A DNA stretch of 64,000 nucleotides, taken from NCBI GenBank assembly GCA_028023455.1, contig JAQFVV010006203.1:11132876-11196875 (forward strand), written 5' to 3'. Shown here in pieces: positions 38,036 through 49,528 of this stretch. Position 1 is the first letter of the stretch, and every line of letters begins with the position of its first letter. Source of the stretch: Epiperipatus broadwayi. Taxonomy: Eukaryota > Onychophora > Udeonychophora > Euonychophora > Peripatidae. Below the pieces are notes generated by a model, which searched no databases, had not been told where the DNA came from, and saw only the letters and a list, made by a program, of their open reading frames with translations. A program made the translations under genes and the position numbers.

Positions 38036-38523
38036 GGGGTGTCTAACAAGTCAATCGTGATGCACCGGTTGATCGCAAAATTAATTTTGGTCGATCACGA
38101 GGCCAATCTGGTAACAGTTTTGGTGGGTAACGAGTGAAACAAATTAAGTCAAGATTTTCAAGTTTTTTGTTATTTTTGTTTTTGTTCTAAATTTTTTTCT
38201 AATTCTAGATAGGTGAAGTCCACTAAGTCATATCATTATTGAAAATAATATTTATAATCTTGACTTAATGTAGTTAATTTGAATTAATAAATATTGTAAA
38301 TAATTACTCATGTTGGTTTAATTTCCCCAGACATGAGTTTTTTGGCCCATTAAATAATTGTTATTTTTTACTAGGTAGATATGTAAAAATAGTATGTATT
38401 TCACCCTTCCTTGCACTTAGACCATGCCTATGACTACAAGTTGATCGCCTAATGACAACAAGTCGATCGCAACACATTTTAAAAATAAAAAGCAGATCTT
38501 ATGAACACAAAAGTTGGCAACTC
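38036..38523. mobile_element. hAT-type MITE
   Basis: The left end TAGGGGTGTCTAAC (38,035) and right end GTTGGCAACTCCTG (about 38,511) are imperfect inverted repeats of the CAGGGGTGTCCAAC type that is characteristic of hAT elements. Internally, GTTGATCGC and TCGATCGCAA motifs recur near both ends (38,078 and 38,440-38,470). The flanks GGCTAGAG and AAATAGAG share five of eight bases, consistent with a decayed 8-bp target duplication. At about 490 bp there is no transposase. Confidence 0.75.
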
Positions 38524-38634
38524 CTGAAATAGAGGATAAACCAAGAACTCAAACACCCAATATCCTAGCAATTGATGAGTCTGATAAATAATCCTGCTAA
38601 GTAATACTGTTGGGGGAGGCCTTTGGTCAATAGT

Positions 38635-38885
38635 GGATCTTAAAGTCTATTTTGGGGGAGTACTAGATCGCATGCGGTCATCGCAGAGAGGATTTGTCTC
38701 CTCTCACGGCCGTTGTTTGCAGTCAGAGGGTTCCATGCCAGATTGTACCTGTATTCACAGCAGGTCTCTAAGGTGAACAGCCTCTGGCTGATAGAAGAAT
38801 GTAGGTAAGGGAAGGTGGCAAATTGGATCCATACTTCGGAAGAAGGATTGGCTCTGATGGCTGGGACTTGGATAGGAGAATGCTT
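38635..38885 (+). pseudogene. Dispersed nuclear 28S rRNA fragment
   Basis: The run 38,750-38,865 reads as conserved eukaryotic large-subunit rRNA: CAGCAGGTCTCTAAGGTGAA, CAGCCTCTGGCTGATAGAA, AATGTAGGTAAGGGAAGG, AAATTGGATCCATACTTCGG and AGAAGGATTGGCTCTGATGG in the order found in animal 28S. Upstream to about 38,635 it resembles the preceding variable domain (GGAGTACTAGATCGCATG, GCAGTCAGAGGGTTCCATG). It is markedly GC-richer than its surroundings. Substitutions at normally invariant sites and the lack of flanking rDNA show a pseudogene fragment. An 82-codon frame on the minus strand across it is a chance frame. Confidence 0.88.
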
Positions 38886-39104
38886 CAATCTAAGTCATTT
38901 AAATATTGACGTTACAATAATAAATTTTAAATCATTAATCTTTTTTATCTTTGGCCTTTAAATTTTATATTCATGTCAAAACTAAATAAGTGTGTGTCTA
39001 TTTGATAAAAATCATTTAATATATTTACATTACACAGATCACTTGATTTAAATGCTATTTTTAAATAAACACTTATTAACAAAATCTCTTTTCAAGTCCC
39101 GTCC
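38886..39104. other. Nothing recognised
   Basis: AT-rich sequence between the 28S fragment and a tRNA-like segment. Confidence 0.5.
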
Positions 39105-39109
39105 CATGC

Positions 39110-39200
39110 AGTTTAGTACAATAGTTAGAGTGGTGGACTCCAGCATTTTTCGTATGTTGGCTTTATCATTTCTCCTACTGGAATGACATGTGATCCCCAA
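39110..39200 (+). repeat. tRNA-like SINE head (candidate)
   Basis: TAGTACAATAGTTAGAGTGG then TGGACTCC resembles a tRNA 5' half (A box, D arm and anticodon stem). The expected B box region (TGGCTTTATCATTTCTC) is degraded. Probably an old tRNA-derived SINE. Confidence 0.4.
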
Positions 39201-41580
39201 GTAACTAATCATTCGATTATTTACTAGTTTTCAACAAATACAAAGTGATTATTATGAGTCATGTTATCCTGAAATAATTACACATGTTTTTTTTAAGTAT
39301 TATATTAATTCTAAATAAATTTGTTGACTGAACATTTTATTTCAAATTCTACTCATGCTGCAATATATGTTTGAATGCAAATGGGCAAACTTAAACTTTT
39401 TAGTTTCTAATTAGGCTTAGATATTTCTTCCAGATATCTGGATTATAGCCAATCTAGTATTGATTTTCATAGATATCTAGTCATTCTTAGCTAGAGGGAA
39501 AAGATAAAAGAAAACTGCTCAAACCCTCATCTGATGATAATTAGAAGACCTAGTCAATAATAAATTTGCTTTCACTATTTTTATGTAAGGAGCAAATTGG
39601 AAGTACTTTTTTTCTGAAGAGGGTTATTTAAAAACTGTTTTATCTTTATTCGATTTAGTGTATGTAAAAGTTATATAACAACTAACTTCTGAAATGTCAG
39701 CATTCTCAAACACATGGCTCTTAGTACCATTAGCCTAAGTCATATATTATCAGTTTTAGTAACTAAATATAATAATTTATATTTTAATAATGTGTATATA
39801 CATTATCTATCCAAAAAATGTCTCAGCCAAAAAGAAAATCACGGAAAAGAGGCTTAGATGAATGATTTATTGCTCAAGAATTCTAAGAAGTTTGAGTACT
39901 TAAAGGAGAGAATTGGAGTCACCATTCAGGGGTTTTGACTTCCAAAATGGGCTTCTCTATCATGACATACAACAGAGATCAGAACAATACATGAAAAAAA
40001 ATGTTACTAATAGTAAATTCTATAGGCAAAAGCATTATTTTATTCCAAATATATATCATAAATTCCCTTTCAAACTAAATGTTAAAATGATATATTTTTT
40101 TAATAGGCTTAAATCTAATCTTAAAAAATGACTTTGGTTATAGATAGATAATAGTACATAATTCCAGGTAAATTGAGTAAATTTATTATTTTGTGTAAAA
40201 TAATATAGTAACAGAAATGCTAGCAAAATAAATCATAATTAGGAGTTGTAGGCTTACAATAGTTGTTTTGTTGAAATTATTCAGCTTTATTGCTGCCTAT
40301 CATGCTTTCAGTATAACATGTTTATCATATTCATGGCTTATAGTAATGTGACTAAATCATATTAGATGCTTTCAGTATAACATGTATATCATATTCATGG
40401 CTTATATCTTTTCTGTGGTTGTTTTCATTAACAGCCCTGTATTACATTAGCTCAGAAAAGAAGGAAATTATTTGTAATTGAATTATAAAATAATTAAGTT
40501 TCTTTCCTCCCTTTTAATAAATTAAATTTAAAGTTATAAAAACTTATCAATGTGGAATTCATAAAAAAAACTTTTATATTTTAGACCTGTTGTGTGATGT
40601 TAGAGAGCCATACTTTCTCCAGTCAGGGAGGGAAAATGTTTACATGGCAGAATGCCATAGTTATGATTTTTTAATATGGCATTCTACCATTGCAAACACC
40701 CCCCACACACACACACATACTGTAAAAAATATGGCATTTTGTCATCTCAAACATGAACAACAGGTCTAATATGTAAGTACCAAAAAATTTCATGGTATAT
40801 GGTGTTGTTTCTGACAGTTTGTTTACTATTAAGTTTTCTTTATTTTTATTTAAATGTTTTCAAAAAATTGAATTTTAATTGTGGAATATCTTGTATAAAA
40901 TTGCCCATGTAAAAAGCAGTTCTTTGTTAGGTAAAAAAAACTGATGTATTACAACAATTAATTTTTTTAAAAATCACTATTTAAATTAATGCATGGTTTT
41001 AAAAAAGGGTTTTTGCTTTCACCGGGACTGGACCATCTAGATAAAAGCATTTTCATGGAATTGAGTATCGAGTTTAAAATGGTATTCATAGCTAAAAGCT
41101 GATCATTATTAAGATTATCCATAGTATATTATTAGTAATATTGTTAAGGAGATTATTCAAATCATCTTCATATTTTCTGCTCTTATTTCCATATTTATGT
41201 CAATTCACACACCTAAATTGATATTTCAGAGCGTATTGCCAAGAGTTGATGACCAAATCTTATAAAATATAGATGATACTGATGAGATTTCAAAATTAAC
41301 AGTTTAAGATAATAATTTTATTGAATAGCATCATCAACCATTAAGCTAACAATCACTTTTTACTATTGCAGTTATCTGATTAGTGTTCCATTCTATTTTC
41401 TATTTATTCTAGTCATTTGTCATAAAACTTGCACTTATTGTGAAAAACAGAAGTAGATATTTATTGTGATTTGAAAAGTATTTATTTATTATAAACGATT
41501 TTATGTCATCCCTTCTCCCACTATTAATTTAATTAACTATAGCTGTTATTTTGTTTTCTGCTATTATGACTTTAATTTGT
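39201..41580. other. No gene recognised
   Basis: Contains a tandem duplication near 40.3 kb (listed separately), an (AC)n tract near 40,701 and AT-rich sequence. The 72-codon frame at 39,913 has no recognisable domain. Confidence 0.5.
40305..40410. repeat. 61-bp tandem duplication (about 1.7 copies)
   Basis: GCTTTCAGTATAACATGT followed by ATCATATTCATGGCTTATA occurs at about 40,307 and again at about 40,368, differing at one position. Confidence 0.92.
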
Positions 41581-41584
41581 GTTA

Positions 41585-41795
41585 AACCACTAAGCATCAC
41601 ATGATCCTAAGATCTAGATGCAATGCTCTCAGATCCAAGGCTCCTCACTGATGAAAATTGCAAGCTAGAAACCAATCTGGGAATGTTGGATGAGTAGGCA
41701 CTAGATAGGGATTTTATGCACAAACCTTCCTGCATTCATTGATTACTCTGGTTTGCACTGAGTGGCGCTACTATATAGAGAGTTTAGTATCTGTG
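41585..41795 (+). repeat. Dispersed short element with hammerhead-like core, copy 2
   Basis: It starts with AAACCACTAAGCATCACATG, shared with the palindromic start of the 62.8-kb copy. It then jumps to GATCCTAAGATCTAGATGCA and GATCCAAGGCTCCTCACTGA, followed by TGAAAATTGCAAGCTAGAAAC, the hammerhead-like core with degraded stem. The tail has GATAGGGATTTTATGCACA and ends with GGCGCTACTATATAGAGAGT. About 150 bp present in the other long copy are missing near its start. Confidence 0.85.
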
Positions 41796-41904
41796 TATTT
41801 CTATTTGTAACTACTGCTGTGGTGTTTTTGGTTTGTTATAAAGTATTTCAGGTCAGCCATGAGTGTCCAATAACGGGATTGCTGAGTTTGAACTTATTTT
41901 TACA

Positions 41905-42063
41905 CTTTTTCTAAAGATTATATATTAGTTACTTATTATGATAGTTTAAATGAGTTTTTTTCTATATAGACAAACATTGCTTCTTCAATGGCAGGATTCC
42001 AACTTTTTACTGTGACCTTAAACTCTACAATAAATTTATAAGCCAAATTACTAATGCATTTTA
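41905..42063 (+). repeat. Dispersed repeat pair, left copy
   Basis: About 155 bp match 43,115-43,280 in direct orientation at high identity, including TTAGTTACTTATTATGAT, TATAGACAAACATTGCTT and AAACTCTACAATA. The left copy is broken in frame; the right copy is open (see there). Confidence 0.88.
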
Positions 42064-42099
42064 TACTGTACACAATGTTTTATTCTAAAACAACAGTTG

Positions 42100-42182
42100 C
42101 AGTAACTAGAAAATATTACTATGACTAACAAAAGCATTTGATCATCATCAGTGGTAGATATTATTGCTGCCATCCTCATAGT
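42100..42182 (-). repeat. Inverted partner of the repeat at 54.55 kb
   Basis: The complement of GATCATCATCAGTGGTAGAT and ATTATTGCTGCCATCCTCAT here matches 54,550-54,620 (ATGGCAGCAATAATAATTAC, GATGATGATCAAGTGCT). Over about 75 bp the match is strong. The family is unknown; it could be the tail of a LINE since the 54-kb copy follows a LINE C-terminus. Confidence 0.7.
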
Positions 42183-43066
42183 ACATTTTAATGTTGCATC
42201 TCAGTATTTGGAGTTGCTTCATAAATTCTTTATATATGTATCTTATAAGTATAATTCTTCATTGATTACTGATTACTTATTTGGGCAAATCAGTGTGATA
42301 CTCTAGCATTATATTTTATATCTTTCTTTTTATATAAAAATGTGTACTGAGTTTCACTTTTTTCTTTAAAAATCCATCTTAAGGTGACAAATTATTTTTT
42401 TTACGTCTTTATTATCTTATTTATATTTTGCCTTGACCTTCATCTATTTGACTTAGTTTTTTTTTCTATTTGCATTATCTATATAAAACAAACTATTTTA
42501 AACAGGTTGATAAACTACTTCTTATATTATATTGAATATTTATAAATAAGAGATAAATCTACATCATGTAATCAATCTGAAGTTAATGTTGTTTTGATAG
42601 TATCTAATAGTGATAATGGTAGTAGTAGTAGTAATAGTAATAAGGATACTATGATTATCTTAACTTTAATAACATTATCTGATTGGATTAAAATAAATAA
42701 CTTTAAGAAACAAGACAAAGTGAATATTTTTAAAACTAATTTAAAATTTTTTAAAGTTTTGTCCTTAATTTTATTTTATTTACCAGCTTTCTTGATATTA
42801 TTTTAGTCTTTTTTTTCTGACTGTGATATTATAAATAACTTGTTTTTCATTTTTTAGCTATATATTTTGTTTTATTAAATTTAATTTATAAGTTATGATT
42901 GGAGTAAAACTTTCTGTTAACCAATTTTTTTTAAAAAATTTATTCAAATGTCATCTGATGGAAGTTGTAAGATTCTTTTAGATATTTAGGTGTGTTGTTA
43001 AGATTTATGGGTATTATAATCTTTCCATATATCATTTTTAACCCCTTAGCTATTTAAGTTATAATT
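42183..43066. other. Nothing recognised
   Basis: AT-rich, with a short (TAG)n-like run near 42,622. The 70-codon frame there is low-complexity at its start and has no domain. Confidence 0.5.
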
Positions 43067-43336
43067 ATGCACTTTATATTAACTTATCTAAAAATTTTAC
43101 CTGTAAAATCATATCGAACTTACTTTTACATTCTTTCTAAAGATTATGTATTAGTTACTTATTATGATGGTTTAAATGAGTTTTTTTGCTATATAGACAA
43201 ACATTGCTTTTTCAATAGCAGGGCTACGACTTTTTATTGTGACATTAAACTCTACAATAGATTTATAAGCCAAATTACTTTTAATACAGATCTATGTTAT
43301 AATATCATTAATTACCATTTAATGTTTACTAATTAG
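43067..43336 (+). pseudogene. Dispersed repeat pair, right copy, with an 89-codon open frame
   Basis: The frame reads through FYILSKDYVLVTYYDGLNEF, then CYIDKHCFFNS and KLYNRFISQI. The 41.9-kb copy keeps the same reading for IDKHCFFNGR, TFYCDLKLYN and FISQI although it is broken upstream. Several differences between copies are synonymous (TTC/TTT, TAC/TAT). This suggests a once-coding mobile-element segment, but I recognise no domain. A chance open frame in a repeat cannot be excluded. Confidence 0.4.
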
Positions 43337-44731
43337 ATAGATATTTTATATGATGTATTTCAGTCACAAATTAATCTCATTAGGTGTACTAGAGGTCTAA
43401 TCAACTATCTATTATATCAAAATATTTGCCAAGGTTTTTTTTATAAAAATCGATTTATGCAATATATTTATTTTTTAAAGTATGATTGCATTATTTTTAA
43501 AATATGATGATTATATTATCACATGATAACACGTATTCAGTTGTGTTCTTATCTCTCTCTCTTTCTTATTTTCAACCACATATATAAGATCAAACAAATT
43601 TTTAAATAAATAATAGTCCAATGCAGGGCAAAAGCCTCCATTTCATTATTCCTAGATGTTTCAATAGTGTTTTTCTATTCTTGCTTTATTCTCTCTGTAA
43701 GAATAGTTACACACATATTTATCAATCAATTTTCAAGGGTCAGCTATCTAAGAAACAAATTCTAAGTATTTTTGCAAAAACTTCTTCTTGGTCCAGATTA
43801 AAATCTTAGGTTGTAAGAATAGCAGGCAGTTGCTCTCTTTCACATAACGAGAATCTACTGTATGTATATTTAATTCCTGCTTTTTTAGGCCTTATGAAGC
43901 TTTACTTTTCAAAACTATTATAAATTAGTCAAAATTATTTTTGACATCTAAATCTGGAAGGGTAGATATAGCATGAAAAAATAGAAGACAAAACAAATTG
44001 GTGTAAGAAATAAAAGTATGGAAATGTGAGTACACAAATATATAATCTCATTGTCGTATTTAGCATAGAAAGATGGCCAGTAGCACAAGTGCCTCATGAT
44101 ATCAGGACCTGTACTATTTTAAGTGATTAAAGATAATAATGTAAAAGAAAACGAGAGAAAACTGAGAATAAAAAATAATGGTGATTAATTTAGTTTTAAA
44201 TGATAGTAAAAATTATTGTTAAAAATATTTTCATTCAATCGTATATATGTATTATTATAGTGAATTTTAAGTACAAAGCGATATCTAAAAATTTTTGATT
44301 ACACTTCTGGTTTTCCCTTTTCTCACCCTTTCATATAATTATTAAGTATACGATTTGATAATGAAAAAAAGAGAAAAAATACTAATTAAAAAAAATCTAG
44401 ATGTCGCTATGTATAATGATCAGTAAAGATTTCTAAATATGCTGAACAATGAGGTCACTAAAAGGTTGCCAAAGCAGCTCTTTTTTGTGTGTATTAAATA
44501 TTACAATATTTATCATTGTATAACCTTTTTATTAAGCATATATTTTTAAAATTAAATACTTTCTTCTTTTAATAAAATAATAAGAGTAAAGGCAAGATTA
44601 AACATATTCATTTGTCTATCGGTTTGTGATCATAGCATATTAGTTGTGATAATATATTAGACTATTTCAATAATTAAATGTTAATGTATGGAAAATTTTA
44701 ATCTTTACCTAAACTTTTCAAATACAAACAA

Positions 44732-44779
44732 CTTGCTAGAAATAACACACAAATTTGTGTTGTCTATTTGTGTGTTATT
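44732..44779. repeat. Perfect short hairpin
   Basis: AATAACACACAAAT and ATTTGTGTGTTATT form a perfect 14-bp inverted repeat around an 11-nt spacer. Function unknown; in this AT-rich context it may be cruciform-prone sequence or a tiny MITE remnant. Confidence 0.8.
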
Positions 44780-45285
44780 ACTAACAAGTTTCTATACATT
44801 CAATATATAATGTTAGATGATGAAAATAGTCAACATATTATCACCTCAAACATATTCATTATATATATTAATTTACATGCATTTATTAAGTTTATATACA
44901 TTGTATGGTACAGATTTTCCATCAGAAAAGGGGGGGACACATCTCACTATGGTTGAACCAAGGATCTTCTGGTAGGATGCTGAGAATGATGTGATGAAGT
45001 ACCTAACCTATGATTGTATCTACTTCCAATAGGCTAGCTCTAAGTTTGCACATCAAATTTAGATACAATTTGGGCTAGTTCATCCACACCATACCCCTCT
45101 TTCAGATTCCATTACACTTCAGTATTCAAACTCAGGGAGAAATCTGACCTTGGCTCTCTTTAGGGGTAAATTTACATTAGATAGAAACTACCACCCCTCT
45201 ATACAGGTTTAATTGATTTAAAGATTCATCCAAGCATATTACTGTATTATTATATAAGAATAAAATGTGTGTTTATGTATATATA

Positions 45286-45381
45286 TATCCCTTTATATGT
45301 TGATGAATGAATGTATGAAAGATTTTGATATATCCGCTTATATGTTGATGAATGAATGTATGAAAGATTTTGATAAACTAG
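45286..45381. repeat. 53-bp tandem duplication
   Basis: TTATATGTTGATGAATGAAT then GTATGAAAGATTTTGATA occurs twice in tandem, nearly identical. Confidence 0.92.
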
Positions 45382-46498
45382 GGACCAATGTAATTTAAAT
45401 AAAGTTAACAATGTTTATTAACAACAAAATAAAAATTCAAAAACTCTTTAACATGATAAAAAAATTATAATTGTATGTGTCAAGAATTTATTTCTACCAT
45501 ATCAATGATTAATATATTTACTACTCCAACCCTTACCCAATGGTAGAAGTACATCACAAGGCACTAATTATTTACAAAGCAAAATAAAAAAATCTTTTAT
45601 CACATTGACTGCAAAGCTGACTAACTAATTTATGATATTATACAGATATATCCATAATAACTTCATCATTCAATCCCAGTTATTGATGTTCCATCTTCTT
45701 TGGGGATGGCCCTATCTATGTACAATTCCCTAGAGTTGATAGGAGAGAGCATCTGCACAAGAAGATTAGTCATTTATACTGAAAAATAAAGGTAAACAAT
45801 TGTTAGTTAACAATAAAAACACAAACTCTCTCCTATAGTAATGTATGTACTTAATATGGAATGATATAAAAAAAATCTTATCTCATTCCATATCATGATA
45901 ATCATCCAATATCAAGTTACTACGGAGAAAAAGCTGACCTAAACTTTATTTAACATAAAAAAATATTTTGTCTAACTTAATAACCCCCTCTTCACTTTTT
46001 TGCTTTCAATCATAGTGGACTTTCAAGTTCTAGGCACATTTAAGCTACCAAGTATGAAGACAAAATAAAACTAGAATTTTTACAAACCAATATGTAAAAA
46101 AAAACAATATATAATAAATTAAAATGTTTATCAGTTCATTTTGGTTAATGTCCATGAATTTGCAATAATGTCTTTTATGGATACAATCTATCTCCCTTTG
46201 GATCATCTTCTTTCGATAAATCATTCATCACCTGCAAGAATTCCTCAGCAATGCACTTGAAATGGCATAGTTTCCATTTTCTGAAATTGCTTTCCTTCTG
46301 CATCCATTTAGATATTTTTTGTAGGACATTTAATGTTTCTTTAGGCATTATATAGACAAATAGATTAAATCATCACACTTCTATGATAGATCTGTATCAA
46401 TCCAGCCCTATGGAAACATTAATTTAGCCTGAATACATTGCAAAGCATTTCATAACAGATTTACTTTTTCATAATTTATTAAGGAGTTTGCTATTAAC

Positions 46499-46797
46499 TG
46501 AAAGGAGATCCTTTGATTCCTCTTGGAGGCCTTAAAGGAACCGAGCAGGGCAAATTCCTAATGTCCACTCCATACGTTCTTGCCGTTGCAGCTGTTATTA
46601 CCATATGATTATTCATATAGTATACAAACATGGATGGGCTGCTCACCAACATGCATTAGCCAGCGTGGTGAGTTTATTGGCTTTTTACCTCTGAGTTTAA
46701 GATCAAGAAACACCATGGTCTTTCTTCTCAGTGCCTGATAAGGCAGAATGAATGTTTGTGTAAATGATAAATATTTTTCCAATACATATATACAATT
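46499..46797 (+). promoter_or_regulatory. RTE 5' UTR with probable internal promoter
   Basis: Upstream of the first long frame, this region is conserved with the old copy at 34.1-34.4 kb, so it belongs to the element. It is less AT-rich than the genomic surroundings. LINEs carry an internal promoter here, but no promoter motif was recognised. Confidence 0.6.
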
Positions 46798-47277
46798 ATG
46801 ACAGACAAAAATAAAGCATGGCCCTTATTCCCAGGAGGTTGTAAAGTCCCCAACCAAGGCAGCGGTTGGTGGCTGAAGGCGGAGGGTGCTAAGAATCCCC
46901 TGATTGCGGACCCAGGCTGCCATTTGATGACGACTTTTTATTTAGGTACTTACAACTGCAGATCACTTTCAAGTGAAGGGAGATTGCAAGAATTAGAAGA
47001 AGAACTGTCTTATATTAAATGGGACATTATTGGACTTTGTGAAGTTAGAAGAAAAGGAGAAGAAACAATTGATTTAAAAAGTGGACATATACTCTATTAT
47101 AAAGGCACACATATTGGAAATACAAGTGGAGTAGGATTCATTATAAATAAAAAGTGGAAGAACAATATTGTGGAGATTGATGGTGTATCGGACAGAGTGG
47201 CAAGATTAGTTATACAACTTAATAGCAGATACCAAATGCAGATAATTCAGGTTATATGCCCCAACAAGTTCTCATAG
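46798..47277 (+). CDS. RTE ORF, 5' part: apurinic-type endonuclease (frameshifted)
   Basis: The frame opens at an ATG at 46,798, runs through a 43-residue leader over GC-rich sequence, and enters the endonuclease at MTTFYLGTYNCRSLSS (ATG at 46,927). It continues through LCEVRRKGEE, which holds the catalytic Glu region, and SGVGFIINKKW. The EN nicks target DNA for target-primed reverse transcription. A single extra base near 47,252 (TTATATGCCCC where the sister copy has TTTATACCCC) throws it out of frame to a stop at 47,277. The rest of EN continues in the 47,303 frame. Either ATG could be the start; the second matches where the sister copy begins. Confidence 0.85.
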   Translation: MTDKNKAWPLFPGGCKVPNQGSGWWLKAEGAKNPLIADPGCHLMTTFYLGTYNCRSLSSEGRLQELEEELSYIKWDIIGLCEVRRKGEETIDLKSGHILYYKGTHIGNTSGVGFIINKKWKNNIVEIDGVSDRVARLVIQLNSRYQMQIIQVICPNKFS

Positions 47278-47302
47278 TGATGAAGTAGTAGAAGATTTTT
47301 AT

Positions 47303-49528
47303 ATGGATGTACAAAAGGCTTTTGATCAGAGTAAACAACATTTTAAAATTGTTATGGGAGACTTTAATGCTAGAATTGGTAGACAAATGAAAGATGAAAT
47401 TGCTGTAGGTAATTTTGGTTATGGTAATAGAAATGAGAGAGGACATAGACTAGTGGAGTTTGCAGAAAAAGAAAAACTTTATATTATGAATTCATTTTTT
47501 GAGAAAAATGTTAAAAGGAAATGGACATGGAAGCATCCAAATGAAGGTACAGCAGAATTGGATTATATTTTGACTAACAGAAAATACATATTTCAAGATT
47601 GTAATGTTCTTAATAAATTTAACACAGGAAGTGATCATCGATTAGTAAGGTGTAAGTTACGTGTTAATGTAAAACTAGAGAGACAAAAATTATTAAGAAA
47701 AACAATATTTACAGTTGATATTCCTAATCTTCAGAAACATTCTAATGAATTTAAATTAGAACTTACAAATAGGTTTCAAGTGTTAGGAGATTTTGAGCAT
47801 GATTCAGATTTGAATGAAATTAATATGAAAATAACTGATACACTTTTAAAAACTGCAACAAACATAGCTGGTAGAAAAAAGCAGCAATTGACTAATAAAA
47901 TTTCTACTGAGACTAGAGAATTTATGAAGAAAAGAAGGAATGTGAAGATATACAAAAATGATGTATTAAAAAGAATTGAATATCTCGAATTTTGTAAAAT
48001 GGTATGGAAAAGAGTTGAAAATGATATAAGAAAGTATAACTGTGAAATAGCAAGGAAAGCTGTAGAAGAAAATAAAAGTCTCAAAAATGTTAAACAACAT
48101 TTTAGTATAGGTAGGAAATTTATATCTGCAATAAGAAAAAAAGATGGAATTATTACTAAAAAGAGAGATGACATCATGAAATTGGTAGAAGATTTTTATC
48201 AAGAATTATATAGTAATAAAGAACAAGTACCTCCTATATCTATTACATCTTCCGAATTGCCCAGAATTTTAAATGAAGAAGTGAGACATGCAATTAAGTG
48301 TATGAAGAAAGGAAAGGCTCCAGGAAATGATGGAATTATAATTGATATATTAAAAGAAGCAGGTGAAGAAATAGAAACAATTTTAGCAAAGTTATATACC
48401 AAATGTCTAAATGATAAAGATGTACCGGAAGATTGGAAGAATGCAGTAATAATATTAATATTTAAAAAAGGTGATAAAGAAGATATTAGAAATTACAGAC
48501 CTATCAGCCTTTTATCAGTTTTATATAAAATTTTTACCAAGATAATTACAACTTGTCTACAGAGAACTTTGGATTTCCACCAACCAAGAGAACAAGCTGG
48601 ATTTAAAAGTAGTTTTAGTACAATAGATCATATCCAGGTATTGAGAGAAGTCATAGAAAGGACAAACGAATATGAGTTGTCATTATGTTTTGGATTTGTA
48701 GATTATGAAAAGGCATTCGATTCTATACACATTTCTTCAGTGATTAAAGCATTGGATCATCAAGGTATAGATCCAGGATATTGTCATATTTTAAAGAATA
48801 TTTATAAAAATGCAACAGCAACAATTAGATTACATAATGATACTGGAAAAATCAACATTGAGAAAGGTGTAAGACAAGGTGACTCCATATCTCCAAAACT
48901 CTTTACAGTAGTGCTGCAAGAAGTATTTTGTGGATTAAAATGGGAAACTAAAGGAGTGAAAGTAAATGGAGAGTATTTAAGTCATTTAGATTTCGCAGAT
49001 GATGTGGTTGTTTTTGCAAATAATGCTTCAGAGCTGCAGGAAATGTTGCTGGAGTTAGCAGATGAAAGTAGAAAAGTAGGACTAAAGATAAATGTTAAAA
49101 AGACTAAAGTAATGTTTAATCAATTTGCTCAAAATATGAAAATAAAGATTGATTATGAAGAATTAGAAGAAGTTAACAGTTACAAATACCTTGGTCAGAT
49201 TATTAATACAGATGGAAACATAATGGAGGAAATTAATCATAGAATTAAACTTGGTTGGAGTGCTTTTGGTAGAAATAACTTGATACTAAAAGGAAATATG
49301 CCTATGTGTTTGAAAAGGATGGTTTTTAACAAATGTGTTTTACCAGTTCTTACTTATGGATCTGAGACTTGGACACTTAATAGAAGAGCAATACAGAGAC
49401 TTCAGACCACTCAAAGGAGTATGGAGAGATGTATGTTGGGAGTAACAAGAAGAGATCGAAAACGCAATGTATGGGTAAGACAACAAACAGGTGTTACTGA
49501 CCTTATTGAAAAAATTAAAAGATTGTAA
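47303..49528 (+). CDS. RTE ORF, main part: EN C-terminal half and reverse transcriptase
   Basis: 741 residues. The EN end is at the N terminus: MGDFNARIGRQ near residue 18, ELDYILTNRKY and SDHRLV near 110. A lysine-rich linker follows. The RT starts with KGKAPGNDGIIIDIL near 337 and continues with WKNAVIILIFKKGD and NYRPISLLSVLYKIF near 398. Then come EQAGFKSSFS, motif A FVDYEKAFDS near 464, motif B GVRQGDSISPKLF and motif C FADDVVVFA near 563. These residues make up the catalytic site for cDNA synthesis. The first ATG is an internal Met exposed by the upstream frameshift, not a native start. A TAA at 49,526 replaces a Lys codon in the KRLKWSW stretch and removes the last 77 residues or so. 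Confidence 0.92.
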   Translation: MDVQKAFDQSKQHFKIVMGDFNARIGRQMKDEIAVGNFGYGNRNERGHRLVEFAEKEKLYIMNSFFEKNVKRKWTWKHPNEGTAELDYILTNRKYIFQDCNVLNKFNTGSDHRLVRCKLRVNVKLERQKLLRKTIFTVDIPNLQKHSNEFKLELTNRFQVLGDFEHDSDLNEINMKITDTLLKTATNIAGRKKQQLTNKISTETREFMKKRRNVKIYKNDVLKRIEYLEFCKMVWKRVENDIRKYNCEIARKAVEENKSLKNVKQHFSIGRKFISAIRKKDGIITKKRDDIMKLVEDFYQELYSNKEQVPPISITSSELPRILNEEVRHAIKCMKKGKAPGNDGIIIDILKEAGEEIETILAKLYTKCLNDKDVPEDWKNAVIILIFKKGDKEDIRNYRPISLLSVLYKIFTKIITTCLQRTLDFHQPREQAGFKSSFSTIDHIQVLREVIERTNEYELSLCFGFVDYEKAFDSIHISSVIKALDHQGIDPGYCHILKNIYKNATATIRLHNDTGKINIEKGVRQGDSISPKLFTVVLQEVFCGLKWETKGVKVNGEYLSHLDFADDVVVFANNASELQEMLLELADESRKVGLKINVKKTKVMFNQFAQNMKIKIDYEELEEVNSYKYLGQIINTDGNIMEEINHRIKLGWSAFGRNNLILKGNMPMCLKRMVFNKCVLPVLTYGSETWTLNRRAIQRLQTTQRSMERCMLGVTRRDRKRNVWVRQQTGVTDLIEKIKRL

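Larger units (their letters stand above)
43337..46498. other. No gene recognised; small repeats only
   Basis: Contains a perfect hairpin near 44.75 kb and a tandem duplication near 45.3 kb (listed separately). The somewhat GC-richer 44,930-45,210 stretch resembles none of the families named here. Confidence 0.5.

Noticed and set aside
38640-38888. 82-codon minus-strand open frame
   Set aside because: It lies antisense to a clear 28S rRNA fragment; the frame is a by-product of its composition.
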